Positions 8,665 to 18,061 of a stretch of 64,000 nt of DNA are shown here, piece by piece. A model generated the notes under the pieces. It was not told the origin of the DNA. It saw only the letters and a program-made list of their open reading frames with translations, and did not search any database. The DNA comes from Alistipes sp. (GTDB lineage Bacteria; Bacteroidota; Bacteroidia; Bacteroidales; Rikenellaceae). The translations under genes and the position numbers were made by a program. The stretch spans positions 106,135 through 170,134 of the forward strand of contig JAGBVG010000063.1 of assembly GCA_017630455.1 (NCBI GenBank). Reading direction: 5' to 3'. Each line of letters starts with the position of its first letter. Position 1 is the stretch's first letter.

Positions 8665-9189
8665 TTAATACTCTGTCTTATCGGTCGTATCTTGCCATTT
8701 GCGGAACGCCTCAAGAGCCTCATTACGCATAAAGTGTTCGCAGTGGATCGAGCGGCGGTCGTAGTCGAGGCGCAGCTGGTCGTAGATAAACGAGTCGTCG
8801 AAATTTATGGCTGCGGCATCGCGCTTGGTGTTTGCGTAGCAGATACGCTCTATGCCCGCCCAGTAGAGTGCACTGAGACACATCGGACACGGCTCACACG
8901 ATGTATATACCGTGCAGCCCGATAGGTCGAAGGTGTCGAGTTCGCGGCAGGCGTTGCGTATTGCCACCACCTCGGCGTGCGCCGTGGGGTCGTTGTTCGG
9001 AACTACGCGGTTAGCTCCCTGAGCTATCAGCTTGCCGTCGCGCACTATGACCGCACCGAATGGGCCACCTCCGCTGTCGATATTCTCGATGGAGAGGTCT
9101 ATGGCCATCTGCATAAAGCGTCTATCTTCGAGCGAGAAGTCGCTTCTCTCGGGTAGTCCATTTTGCTTATCAAATCTAATCTCTTTCAT
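8665..9189 (-). CDS. guaD: Guanine deaminase (cytidine deaminase fold)
   Basis: Cytoplasmic zinc deaminase expected to convert guanine to xanthine. The zinc site is complete: H71-A-E73 and P-C101-PM-C104. The surrounding VYTSCEPCPMCLSALYWAGI and KRDAAAINFDDSFIYDQL match the small GuaD type rather than TadA. The length of 174 aa fits that group (about 155-160 aa) with a short N-terminal extension. It sits 11 nt after the phosphoethanolamine transferase gene and 28 nt before the NCS2 permease, making a purine salvage pair inside a mixed operon. A related nucleoside or tRNA deaminase is the alternative. Confidence 0.85.
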   Translation of the reverse strand: MKEIRFDKQNGLPERSDFSLEDRRFMQMAIDLSIENIDSGGGPFGAVIVRDGKLIAQGANRVVPNNDPTAHAEVVAIRNACRELDTFDLSGCTVYTSCEPCPMCLSALYWAGIERICYANTKRDAAAINFDDSFIYDQLRLDYDRRSIHCEHFMRNEALEAFRKWQDTTDKTEY

Positions 9190-9200
9190 CTGTTTCGTTT

Positions 9201-10724
9201 TTAGTTAAAAATACTCTTCTCCTCGTCGAAGATATCGCTACGAAGGTCGAGGTAGTCCATAACACTATGGAAGATATGGTGGTGTCCCACCTCGTTTAGC
9301 TCCTTAAGCTCTCTGCTCTCGGCACTCTGCCATACGATAAACGGAATATCGAGCTGCTCGCGGGGAGCCATCGAGGCAGATACCATACCGTGCATATAGA
9401 TATTTCCCTCGCCGAGACTCTCGCCGTGGTCGGAGATGTATATCATCGCCGAGGGCTGCTCCAAGCTACGCAACATCTCGATGATGGAGTGGAGCAGATA
9501 GTCGGTGTAGAGAATCGTGTTGTCGTAGGCGTTCACAAGCTCCTGGGGGTCGGCCTTCGACATCTCGACAGTGGTACACACAGGTGTGTAGCGTTCAAAC
9601 GCTGCGGGATACTTTTTATTGTACGTAGGGCCGTGGCTGGTGCTGGTGTGTAGTATCACCAGGAGTTTGTCGGCTGTCGTAGCGCATATCTCCTCGCGCA
9701 GACCCTCAAGAAGTATGCCGTCGTAGCGGTCGTCAGCATCGGGGTAACGCTCACGTAGTTTCGCAAGGTTGCTCTTGTTTTGGATGTGCAGTGGCGGCTC
9801 TCCGAAGTTTGTGGAGCGCCATATAACCTCCACGCCGTTACGCGAGAGGTAGTTCGGAAGAATCTCATAGAGCTTGCCCGTAGGCTTATGGTCGAGAATA
9901 GCCTTTACAGCAACGGTAGTGGATGTCGCCGAGGCCACGGCATCGTATACCGTAACGCTGTCGCTGCTTAGAAGCGGATTTGTGTCGCGCTCGTAGCCAT
10001 ACAACGAGAAGTTGCCTTTGCGTGCCGACTCGCCGATAACCAGCACACATACCTCGCGCTCGGAGTTGGTGATGGTGGCGTCGGGGAGTGGTATCTCCTC
10101 GCGGTTCATCATAGCCTGATGGTGGAAGTGACGTATGGTGTTGGCGATGTATGACCAAGGTAGAAAAAGACTGCCCACACGTGGAGCGTTGTGGTCTATC
10201 CAGAGTACGTTACCCATATTTGCCACACCTATGACGGCTATCGACGCAATCGCTACGCCTACGTTTGCAAACATCCTTCTCCAAGAGCCATACTCCACCT
10301 TGCGCTTGAAGATGTAGATGCAAGGAGCGATGCCGAGCAGAGCAACATATAGTAGTGGCGTGAACGAGAGAAATCCCGAAGCTTCGGAGATGTTGGTATT
10401 GAAGAGGTTGCCCATCATATCGCGGGTGATAAGCACCTCGTAGGTGTTCACGAAATATAGCGCCACGGCATTGGCGATCAGCGATATGGCGATTATGATC
10501 TTACCCACGATGCGCAGCAGGTATAGCAGCAGGTAGTAGACCATAAAGTTCGCCGCGAGGGTAAGCAGAAGTATGCTACCCACAAGCAGGTAACCGTTGA
10601 AATCTCGCTCCACACACTCAAGAACGAGGTCGAGCAGCGGTTTGTGGAACGCTATAAGGGTATAGAGACTCAGCACTAAGGCGTAGAGAGTCAGCTTCGT
10701 AGGGGTGGTGAATATTCGCTTCAT
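9201..10724 (-). CDS. eptA: Phosphoethanolamine transferase, EptA-like
   Basis: Inner-membrane enzyme predicted to move phosphoethanolamine from phosphatidylethanolamine to lipid A, which lowers surface charge and affects polymyxin sensitivity. About five N-terminal transmembrane helices (residues 10-170) are followed by a periplasmic sulfatase-fold domain. Motifs seen: VLVIGESARKGNFSLYGYER (metal site), ATSTTVAVKAIL with the candidate Thr nucleophile, LHTSTSHGPTYNKKYP, and YISDHGESLGE with metal-binding Asp and His. The length of 507 aa is close to EptA (about 540). Its start overlaps the stop of the upstream PHP gene by 4 nt (ATGA), so the two are translationally coupled. Confidence 0.88.
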   Translation of the reverse strand: MKRIFTTPTKLTLYALVLSLYTLIAFHKPLLDLVLECVERDFNGYLLVGSILLLTLAANFMVYYLLLYLLRIVGKIIIAISLIANAVALYFVNTYEVLITRDMMGNLFNTNISEASGFLSFTPLLYVALLGIAPCIYIFKRKVEYGSWRRMFANVGVAIASIAVIGVANMGNVLWIDHNAPRVGSLFLPWSYIANTIRHFHHQAMMNREEIPLPDATITNSEREVCVLVIGESARKGNFSLYGYERDTNPLLSSDSVTVYDAVASATSTTVAVKAILDHKPTGKLYEILPNYLSRNGVEVIWRSTNFGEPPLHIQNKSNLAKLRERYPDADDRYDGILLEGLREEICATTADKLLVILHTSTSHGPTYNKKYPAAFERYTPVCTTVEMSKADPQELVNAYDNTILYTDYLLHSIIEMLRSLEQPSAMIYISDHGESLGEGNIYMHGMVSASMAPREQLDIPFIVWQSAESRELKELNEVGHHHIFHSVMDYLDLRSDIFDEEKSIFN

Positions 10725-11929
10725 CGCAACAGTTTTATGAGTTTTCGGTATGCAATTACGACACCAACGATAAGGAGTGTGATGGTGAGGTTAAAGAGAA
10801 GTGTGAGCATAATGTTTACGCTATGCTCTGCGTTGCCTCCAGGCATCGCTGCTTTTGAGGCGTCGTAACGTGCAAAGGGGTTTGTATATATCACCTCGCC
10901 CGATGGGAAGTAGGCTGTGATACGTGCGTAAGGCTCGTTGTCGGGAAGCGTCATAGCAGCCTCGGAGCTCTCTGTTGCGAGGTGGAGGGTGCGATGCTTC
11001 GTGCCTGTGAATTTAATGGAGTCGGCAACCTCGGAGAGTGTGATGTATATCTCCGTGTCGCGAAGCCCGATGTCGCTCACACGTGGAAGGTTGGCGTTGC
11101 GCGCTATCTTCTCACTCCAGTCGCCTTTGCCATAGTCGGGTACGCGCATCGCATAGAAACTTCCCGTGCGCAGGGCTGTGGTCAGCGACTCATAATCCAT
11201 CGCAGACATAGAGAGGAAGTTGCAGCGCACGGCAATACGTCCCGAACGGTCGGGGTAGTGCATATCGTCATTTGCCGTGCCAAGAACGTAGTGACCCGCC
11301 GTGAGAGCCTCGTCCCAGTAGCTATTTTCGGTGCTGCGACCGCTATCCAACTCCACAAGGTGGTAGCCCGAGAGTAGACGCATATCTCTATCCGATGTGG
11401 CTATGGTACGCAGAGGGTGGTTCATCTGCACGATGTCGGCATCGCGGCTGAGTAGGTCGAGCATAAACTGACGCTGCGACGTGAAGATCGGAAGCATCAT
11501 ATCGTAGCTCAACTCATCCTCAGCTCCGAAGATGAGGTTGTGGCTCTTGAGGATGTTATATCCGTGTTCGTAGGCTCTTACGCCGCACTCCTCCTCGCGA
11601 CAGATGGTTGTAATCTCGTTGTGGTTGGAGAATGTGACGATGTCGTAGCCATACTTCTTAAACTCCGCAATCACCTCCGCAGGCCAGTAGTCGCACTCGT
11701 TGAGTATACCCTCCACCTTGGTGTGGGTGTGGAAGTTTGCCCTCAGCCACGGGGTGTTGCCATCCACGCTCTTATAGGGGTTGTATATATCTGTGCCTGA
11801 GAATGGTTGCGGTTCGGAGAAGTCGTATATTGGGCTAAACGACGTAATAAGTATAGCGAGGATAGCCACGACAAATATCGAGGCTATCCCGCATAATATC
11901 CATTTTAATATCTTTACAATCTTTTTCAT
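10721..11929 (-). CDS. Membrane-anchored PHP-domain phosphoesterase
   Basis: The protein has an N-terminal transmembrane helix (residues 9-30) and a PHP (polymerase and histidinol phosphatase) domain with metal motifs FHTHTK, SNHNE, QMNHP and GTANDDMHY. A second hydrophobic helix lies near the C-terminus (NIMLTLLFNLTITLLIVGVV) before a basic tail. The catalytic domain would therefore sit in the periplasm between two anchors. PHP enzymes hydrolyse phosphate esters; the substrate is unknown. The 4-nt overlap with eptA suggests a shared task in lipid A or phospholipid head-group handling, which is inference. It is the first gene of the four-gene leftward operon. Confidence 0.8.
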   Translation of the reverse strand: MKKIVKILKWILCGIASIFVVAILAILITSFSPIYDFSEPQPFSGTDIYNPYKSVDGNTPWLRANFHTHTKVEGILNECDYWPAEVIAEFKKYGYDIVTFSNHNEITTICREEECGVRAYEHGYNILKSHNLIFGAEDELSYDMMLPIFTSQRQFMLDLLSRDADIVQMNHPLRTIATSDRDMRLLSGYHLVELDSGRSTENSYWDEALTAGHYVLGTANDDMHYPDRSGRIAVRCNFLSMSAMDYESLTTALRTGSFYAMRVPDYGKGDWSEKIARNANLPRVSDIGLRDTEIYITLSEVADSIKFTGTKHRTLHLATESSEAAMTLPDNEPYARITAYFPSGEVIYTNPFARYDASKAAMPGGNAEHSVNIMLTLLFNLTITLLIVGVVIAYRKLIKLLR

Positions 11930-11934
11930 CTCTG

Positions 11935-11942
11935 CAAAGATA
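11935..11942 (-). promoter_or_regulatory. Promoter -7 box directly before the PHP-eptA operon
   Basis: TATCTTTG on the minus strand ends only 5 nt before the ATG at 11929. With the usual spacing the transcript would start at or within a nucleotide or two of the start codon, giving a leaderless or nearly leaderless mRNA. No convincing TTG at -33 was found. Confidence 0.55.
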
Positions 11943-12046
11943 CGAAAATGTATTTAGATTTCATCACTTGAGGCATTCGATTTTGCAATGAGCACCTTGT
12001 AGTAGTCGCATCACGTGATACTTGGAATAGAAGAAATGGCTGTTTT

Positions 12047-13498
12047 CTACTTCTCAAATTCGAATTTCTCAAACTCCGCATCGGGGGCTTTCCACGATGG
12101 CTTGCGCATAGCGTAGATGATAAATGGCAGTATCACGAAGAGTATAGCTCCGATGATCAGCACCGAGAACCACACTGTGGTGCTTCCTGTGGCGATCTGC
12201 GATGGAGGTATGAAGCTGAGAACAAAGGCGAGGAGCGAGCCGCAGAAGCCTACGCCAGCGAGAATCCATATCAGGCCATTGCCCTTTGCACCGAGACGGA
12301 ATGGACGCTCCATATTTGGGAGTTTGTAGCGCAGTGTTATGGCTGCCGCAAACATCAGCATATATACTATAAGGTATAGCAACACCGTGAGCTGCGATAG
12401 AATCTGGTAGAACGATTGCACCGACGGCATCACAACGAATAACATTCCGAGGATTGTGACGATGATGCCCTGCACAAGGAGGATGTTGCGCTGCACACCC
12501 TGCTTATTGGTTCGCTGGAAGAATGGTGGTAGGTAGCCCGCGCGGCCAACGGCAAAGATACCCTTTGACGGACCAGCAACCCACGTCAGCACGCCCGCCA
12601 AGACACCAAATACCAGAGCTATGGCAACGATAGGACCCATCCACGACATTCGTAAATAGTGGAAGTAGTTGTCGAAGCCTATGAGCAGCGTCTGTGTGAG
12701 GCTTATATCCTTTGCCGGAACTACGATGCCCAACGAGAATGTGCCGAGGATGAAGATGAGAACCGTAACCAACGAGCCTATGATTATGGCGCGAGGGTAG
12801 TTGCGCTTAGGGTTATCCACCTCCATAACGTGTATACCCATCATCTCCATACCGGCATAGAAGAGGAATATAGAGCTGGCAAGGACAAGGTTGTCGAAAT
12901 TGGTGAGATCGGGGAAGAAGCTCTCCGACATATTGAGGTTGTTGCTGCCACCCGTAGCGAGGTAGATCACCGCGAGGATGATGAGTAGGGCAGCTGGAAT
13001 GATGGTGCCGATTATACCTCCCCACTTGCTAACTTTGCCTACCCAGCCCAAGCCGCGCAGCGAGATAAACGTCGCAATCCAGTATATAGCCAGCACGACA
13101 ACCAGCGTAAAGAGTCTGTTCGATGCCAGTTGTGCATCTTCGGCGGGGTTGAGGCCTATGAATGCTATGCTCACAGCACCAAATGTAAGTACCGTAGGGT
13201 ACCAAATTGTGGATTGTATCCACTGCAACCATATCGCCAGAAAGCCGACCCTCGCGCCAAAAGCCTCGCCAACCCAGCGGAATACACCGCCCTGCTTCGA
13301 CGAAAACATAGCTGCAAGCTCTGCTGCAACCATAGCCGTTGGGATGAGAAATACTATAGCTGCAAAGAGGTAGTAGAATGCCGACTGCAGACCATAGATA
13401 GCCTCGGTGGCCAAGCCTCTGAGGCTTACCACAGCTGTGATGTTCATAATCGCCAGCGTCATAACGCTGAGCTTGAAACCGCTTGATTTATTTTCCAT
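12047..13498 (-). CDS. APC-family amino acid permease, glutamate/GABA antiporter-like
   Basis: Inner-membrane transporter of about 483 aa with 12 hydrophobic segments. It starts KLSVMTLAIMNITAVVSLRGL, as in the GadC-like subgroup of the amino acid-polyamine-organocation superfamily, and carries VAAELAAMFSSKQGGVFRWV (helix 2) and YAGMEMMGIHVMEVDNPKRNYP. The C-terminus is short and charged (PDAEFEKFEFEK). I chose ATG 13498 (MENKSSGF) over the open frame to 13546 because the extra residues lie in the promoter region and the cytoplasmic N-terminus of the family is short. No glutamate decarboxylase gene is nearby, so glutamate/GABA exchange remains a guess. Confidence 0.8.
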   Translation of the reverse strand: MENKSSGFKLSVMTLAIMNITAVVSLRGLATEAIYGLQSAFYYLFAAIVFLIPTAMVAAELAAMFSSKQGGVFRWVGEAFGARVGFLAIWLQWIQSTIWYPTVLTFGAVSIAFIGLNPAEDAQLASNRLFTLVVVLAIYWIATFISLRGLGWVGKVSKWGGIIGTIIPAALLIILAVIYLATGGSNNLNMSESFFPDLTNFDNLVLASSIFLFYAGMEMMGIHVMEVDNPKRNYPRAIIIGSLVTVLIFILGTFSLGIVVPAKDISLTQTLLIGFDNYFHYLRMSWMGPIVAIALVFGVLAGVLTWVAGPSKGIFAVGRAGYLPPFFQRTNKQGVQRNILLVQGIIVTILGMLFVVMPSVQSFYQILSQLTVLLYLIVYMLMFAAAITLRYKLPNMERPFRLGAKGNGLIWILAGVGFCGSLLAFVLSFIPPSQIATGSTTVWFSVLIIGAILFVILPFIIYAMRKPSWKAPDAEFEKFEFEK

Positions 13499-13590
13499 AA
13501 CTAATAGAGATAATGTTTTGTGATTGTTAGTTATGGCTCTATGCAATAATGGTGCAAAATCTATGTGAGTAGCCTATATATGAACTTCCT

Positions 13591-13626
13591 AAAAAAAGAC
13601 TACCCGACAAATTTGTCGGGTAGTCT
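13591..13626 (-). terminator. Intrinsic terminator of the M3 peptidase operon
   Basis: A perfect 30-bp inverted repeat (13597-13626, AGACTACCCGACAAA and its complement) is followed on the minus strand by T6-T7. It lies 28 nt beyond the stop of the downstream M3 peptidase. Confidence 0.92.
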
Positions 13627-13653
13627 CATATAAAGTGTTAGCTCAAAGACCGA

Positions 13654-15750
13654 TTACTCGAGACCCATCTGGTCGATGAGAGCCTGAGTCTGAGGCTTGT
13701 GGCCGCGGAACTTAACGTAGAGATCCATAGGATGCTCGTGGCCACCCTTCTGCAATACCTCGTAGCGGAACTTGTCTGCTACCTCCTTAGAGAAGATGCC
13801 CTTCTCCTTGAAATAAGAGAATGCGTCGGCAGCGAGAACCTCAGCCCACTTATAGCCGTAGTAGCCTGTAGCATAGCCGCCAGAGAAGATGTGTGTAAAT
13901 GCAGGACCCATAGCGCAACCCTCAATAACAGGCATTACCTGTGTAGGCTTCAAAGCCTCAAGCTCGAACGCGAGAACATCGCCCTCGTATGGAGTGGTGA
14001 TAGTGTGCCAAGCCATATCGAGCATACCGAATGAGAGCTGACGAATGTTGAAGTATGCAGCAAGGTAGTTCTTAGCTGCGATAAGCTTCTCGATAAGCTC
14101 TGCAGGCATAGCCTCGCCACTCTGGTAGTGCTTAGCCCAGAGGTCGAGATACTCCTTCTCAGTAGCCCAGTTCTCCATAATCTGTGATGGAAGCTCTACG
14201 AAGTCGCGCTTAACAGATGTACCGTTGATAGACTCATACTTACCCTTTGCGAGGATACCGTGGAGACCGTGACCAAACTCGTGGAGGAATGTGGTGAACT
14301 CGTCGAAAGTGAGGAGCGATGGAGTGTTGGCTGTAGGCTTGGTGAAGTTCATAACGAGCTGAACCAAAGGACGCTGCTCAACACCATCCTTAACCTTAAC
14401 GCCGCGGAACTCGGTCATCCAAGCACCCTGACGCTTAGACTCGCGTGGGAAGAAGTCGAGGTAGAGGATAGCCATAAGCTCGCCATTCTCATCCTTAACC
14501 TCGTATGCAGTAGCCTCTGGGTGGTAGGTCTCGATCTCTGGAGCTGGAGTAAATGTCAAGCCATAGAGCTTGCCTGCCAACATAAAGACTGCGTTGATGG
14601 CGTTGTCGAGCTGCAAGTAAGGCTTGATCTGCTCATCGTTGATAGAGTACTTAGCCTCCTTGAACTTCTCGTTGTAGTAGCCCCAATCCCAAGGCATAAG
14701 CTCGCCCTCGAAGCCGAGAGAGTGTGCAAACTCGGTAACTGTAGCAACATCCTTCTTTGCATAGCTCATAGTGGCGTTGCAAAGCTCATCGAGGAAGTTT
14801 GTTACAGTGGTGCGGTTCTCAGCCATACGATCCTCCAAAACGTAGTCTGCGTAGGTCTCATAGCCGAGCAAGTTAGCGATCTGGAGACGGAGGTTAGCGA
14901 TCTTACGAATGTTCTCCATATTGTCGAACTCGCCACCCTTAGCACGTGTGTTGTAAGCCTTGTAGAGCTCCTCCTTGAGGTCGCGCTGCGAAGAGTAGGT
15001 CATAAATGGACCATAGCTTGGAGCATCGAGAGTAACGGTCCAACCCTCCTGGCCGCGTGCTGCTGCCTCGGCTGCAAGACCCTCCTTCACGAAATCTGGA
15101 AGCTCGGCAACCTTAGCCTCATCTGTGATGTTGAGAGCAAAGGCGTTGGTAGCCTTCAAGGCGTTCTGACCAAACTCCAATGTGAGCTGTGAAAGCTCGG
15201 TAGTGTACTGACGATACAACTCCTGTGCCTCACCCTCGAGCAAAGCACCCGAACGTGCGAAGCCCTTGTAGGTATCCTCGAGGAGCATCTTATCCTCCTG
15301 GTCGAGCTCGAGGCTCTCGCGCTGGTCGTAAACAGCCTTAACACGTGCGAAAAGCTCAGGGTTGAGCGATACGTCGTTTGATAGTGCTGTGAGCTTTGGA
15401 GAGATGTTAAGAGCGATCTGCTGCATCTCAGGCGATGTAACGCAGTTGTTCAAGACATAGAATACACCTGTAACGCGGCCGAGCAACTCGCCAGACTCTG
15501 CCATAGCAACGATGGTGTTCTCGAAAGTTGGAGCCTCAGGGTTGTTGATGATGGCATCAATCTCCGCACGGTTCTGCTCGATAGCGTAGTCGATAGCAGG
15601 CTCGTAGTGCTTCAACTCGATTTTTGAGAATGGAGGGGTCTGATATGGGGTATCCCACTCAGCCACAAGAGGATTCTTGGTGATGTCGTCAGAGCAACAA
15701 CCAACAAGACCCATAGTCAATGCTGACATAATAAAAAGTACTTTTTTCAT
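13654..15750 (-). CDS. M3-family metallopeptidase lipoprotein (dipeptidyl carboxypeptidase-like), copy 2
   Basis: Zinc oligopeptidase related to Dcp and oligopeptidase A, here with a lipoprotein signal (MKKVLFIMSALTMGLVGCC, Cys at 18), so exported and lipid-anchored. The catalytic helix LHEFGHGLHG has H490, E491 and H494; the third-ligand region FVELPSQIMENWA follows. C-terminal motifs FSGGYATGYYGYKWAEVLAADAF and RYEVLQKGGHEHPMDLY are also typical. The length of 698 aa is normal. It lies 39 nt after a paralogous gene of the same family and ends at a strong terminator. Likely task: trimming peptides in the periplasm or at the surface. Confidence 0.92.
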   Translation of the reverse strand: MKKVLFIMSALTMGLVGCCSDDITKNPLVAEWDTPYQTPPFSKIELKHYEPAIDYAIEQNRAEIDAIINNPEAPTFENTIVAMAESGELLGRVTGVFYVLNNCVTSPEMQQIALNISPKLTALSNDVSLNPELFARVKAVYDQRESLELDQEDKMLLEDTYKGFARSGALLEGEAQELYRQYTTELSQLTLEFGQNALKATNAFALNITDEAKVAELPDFVKEGLAAEAAARGQEGWTVTLDAPSYGPFMTYSSQRDLKEELYKAYNTRAKGGEFDNMENIRKIANLRLQIANLLGYETYADYVLEDRMAENRTTVTNFLDELCNATMSYAKKDVATVTEFAHSLGFEGELMPWDWGYYNEKFKEAKYSINDEQIKPYLQLDNAINAVFMLAGKLYGLTFTPAPEIETYHPEATAYEVKDENGELMAILYLDFFPRESKRQGAWMTEFRGVKVKDGVEQRPLVQLVMNFTKPTANTPSLLTFDEFTTFLHEFGHGLHGILAKGKYESINGTSVKRDFVELPSQIMENWATEKEYLDLWAKHYQSGEAMPAELIEKLIAAKNYLAAYFNIRQLSFGMLDMAWHTITTPYEGDVLAFELEALKPTQVMPVIEGCAMGPAFTHIFSGGYATGYYGYKWAEVLAADAFSYFKEKGIFSKEVADKFRYEVLQKGGHEHPMDLYVKFRGHKPQTQALIDQMGLE

Positions 15751-15789
15751 AAATAATTATTTAGTGGTTTCTGTTATTCAAGTCGTTGG

Positions 15790-18045
15790 TTACTTGTCGA
15801 TTGAGAGTTTGAGTGTAGGAGTCGAAGGACGCTTAGACATCTCAGGCTTGAGTGTTACGGGTTTTACCGTCTCCTCTGCCTTTTCGATGTCCTCGATCTC
15901 CTCTACGCCCTCTGGCATCTCCTCCTCAGCCACAGGCTCGCTCCACAAGCCGCGGGCCTTGAGCATAGCAGTTTTATCAGGGTCTGCGCCACGGAACTTG
16001 CGATACATATCCATACCTGCGCGCTGACCACCCTGTGCAAGGAGGTCGTAGCGGAAACTGTGTGCCAACTCCTTGTCGCAGATGTCGCGGCACTGGCTGA
16101 AGGCTGCAAAGGCATCCTTGTCGAGAACCTCTGCCCAGAGGTAGAAGTAGTAGCCAGATGAGTAGCCGCCGTTGAAGATATGTGCGAAGTATGGGTAGCG
16201 ATAGCGAGGAGCAATCTCAGGGATGAGTCCTCGGCGTGTAGCGAGGTTATACTGCTCGAAATCGTTGATATTCATATCGGTATAGCTCTCCAAAGAGTGG
16301 ATATCCATATCGATGAGGGCTGCTGCAGCAAGCTCGGTAGTTGTGAAGCCCTGGTTGAAGAGAGCAGCGTTCTGAATCTTAGTGATGTGTCTGTCTGGAA
16401 TCACCTCGCCGGTGCGGTAGTGGATGGCATACTCCTTCATAATCTCTGGCTCGAAAGCCCAGTTCTCCATAATCTGTGATGGAAGCTCTACGAAGTCACC
16501 CTCAACATCCGTGAGACCGCGATAGCGAACATCAGCAAAGAGAAAGTGGAGTGCGTGGCCAAACTCGTGGAACATAGTCTCAGCCTCGTCGAACGAGAGG
16601 AGTGATGGTGTGTCGCCTACAGGAGGTGTGAAGTTGCATACGATGCCAAGCACAGGGGCCTTGCGCACACCGTCAACATAGCGCTGTTCGGTGAAGTTGC
16701 CACACCACGCACCGCCGCTCTTCGACTTACGTGGATATGGGTCGATGTATAGAACACCTACGTGCGACTGATCGTGGTCAAGTACCTGATATACTGTGCA
16801 CTCCTTGTGGTATCGTGGAGCGGTGATAGGGCGGAATGTAACGCCGTAGAGACGGTTGGCGAGGTAGAACATACCATCGCGAACGTTATCCAATGAGAGG
16901 TACTGGCGAATAGCCTCCTCGTCGAGCTGATACTTCTGCTGACGCACCTGCTCAGCGTAGTACCACCAATCCGACTTTTCGAATATCTCGTCTGGATGAT
17001 CCTTCGCAAAGAGTTCCTTCATCTCCTCCAACTCGCGCTTTGCAGACTCCACAGCTGGCTCGAAAATCTCCTCCAAAAGCTCGTATACAGCCTCTGGTGT
17101 GCCAGCCATCTGGTCATCGGTCACGTAGTGAGAGTATGACTTGAAGCCGAGGAGGTGTGCCTTCTCCACGCGCAGACGTGCCATATCCTCAGCGAGCTGC
17201 TTGTTGTCATACTCGTTGTCGTTGTTGCAACGCATAAGATAGCCGTTGTACAACTCACGACGAAGGTCGCGATCCTTAGAGTAGGTGAGGAATGGGAGCA
17301 TACTTGGCTTGTCAAGAGTGAAGAGATAGCCCTCAACACCCGCAGCCTTAGCGCTCTCACGAGCCTGGTTGCGAACGCCCTCAGGAAGGTCGGCAACCTG
17401 CTTCTCGTTGAGAATGAGCTGGAAGCTGCCGTTCTCGGTAAGGAGGTTGTTGCCAAAGCGGATAGAGAGCTCCGAAAGCTCGGCGTTGATCTGCATAAGA
17501 CGCTCCTTAGCCTCGCCCTCGAGCAGTGCTCCCGAGCGCACGAATTTGTTGTAGGTCTTCTCTACAAGACGCATCTGAACCTCGTCGAGGTTGAGACTTG
17601 CGCGCTTGTCGTAGACAACCTTCACGCGGTCGAAGAGACCCTCGTTGAGCATAATGGTGTTGAAGTGCTCCTCAACACGAGGAATGATCTTATTCTGAAC
17701 CTCCTGCATCTCAGCATCGAGATCCGATGAAGAGAGCATACCGAAGATGAGGTTGATTTGCGAGAGTGTGATGCCAGCGTTGTCCAACGCTACGATGGTG
17801 TTCTCGAACGTAGGCTCCTCCTCGGAGTTAACGATTGCGGCAATCTCGTCGTTGTGCATCTTCATAGCCTCTATGTATGCAGGCTCGAAGTGCTCGGTGC
17901 GGATTTTGTCGAACGGAGGAACACCAAATTCTGTTGTCCACTCCTCGAGAAGTGGGTTAGCCTCCTCGCTAATAGTTGCGTTACTACAAGATAGATTCAT
18001 AGTCATAGCAAACAATAGTGACGATAATACAAAAAGTCGTTTCAT
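15790..18045 (-). CDS. M3-family metallopeptidase lipoprotein, copy 1 with C-terminal extension
   Basis: Paralog of the gene downstream, with the same lipoprotein plan (Cys at 20, MNLSCSN) and the zinc motif FHEFGHALHF (H493, E494, H497) followed by FVELPSQIMENWAFEP. The region NGGYSSGYYFYLWAEVLDKDAF and the RYDLLAQGGQRAGMDMY segment are kept. After the domain ends near residue 700 it carries an extra acidic tail of about 45 residues (EEEMPEGVEEIEDIEKAEE) absent from the other copy. It is the first gene of the leftward pair and shares a bidirectional promoter region with rsmE. Confidence 0.92.
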   Translation of the reverse strand: MKRLFVLSSLLFAMTMNLSCSNATISEEANPLLEEWTTEFGVPPFDKIRTEHFEPAYIEAMKMHNDEIAAIVNSEEEPTFENTIVALDNAGITLSQINLIFGMLSSSDLDAEMQEVQNKIIPRVEEHFNTIMLNEGLFDRVKVVYDKRASLNLDEVQMRLVEKTYNKFVRSGALLEGEAKERLMQINAELSELSIRFGNNLLTENGSFQLILNEKQVADLPEGVRNQARESAKAAGVEGYLFTLDKPSMLPFLTYSKDRDLRRELYNGYLMRCNNDNEYDNKQLAEDMARLRVEKAHLLGFKSYSHYVTDDQMAGTPEAVYELLEEIFEPAVESAKRELEEMKELFAKDHPDEIFEKSDWWYYAEQVRQQKYQLDEEAIRQYLSLDNVRDGMFYLANRLYGVTFRPITAPRYHKECTVYQVLDHDQSHVGVLYIDPYPRKSKSGGAWCGNFTEQRYVDGVRKAPVLGIVCNFTPPVGDTPSLLSFDEAETMFHEFGHALHFLFADVRYRGLTDVEGDFVELPSQIMENWAFEPEIMKEYAIHYRTGEVIPDRHITKIQNAALFNQGFTTTELAAAALIDMDIHSLESYTDMNINDFEQYNLATRRGLIPEIAPRYRYPYFAHIFNGGYSSGYYFYLWAEVLDKDAFAAFSQCRDICDKELAHSFRYDLLAQGGQRAGMDMYRKFRGADPDKTAMLKARGLWSEPVAEEEMPEGVEEIEDIEKAEETVKPVTLKPEMSKRPSTPTLKLSIDK

Positions 18046-18061
18046 CTATAATATTTTTTAA

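Noticed and set aside
14260-15192. Open frame of 310 codons antisense to the M3 peptidase
   Set aside because: Leu/Glu/Val-rich shadow of a well-defined metallopeptidase.
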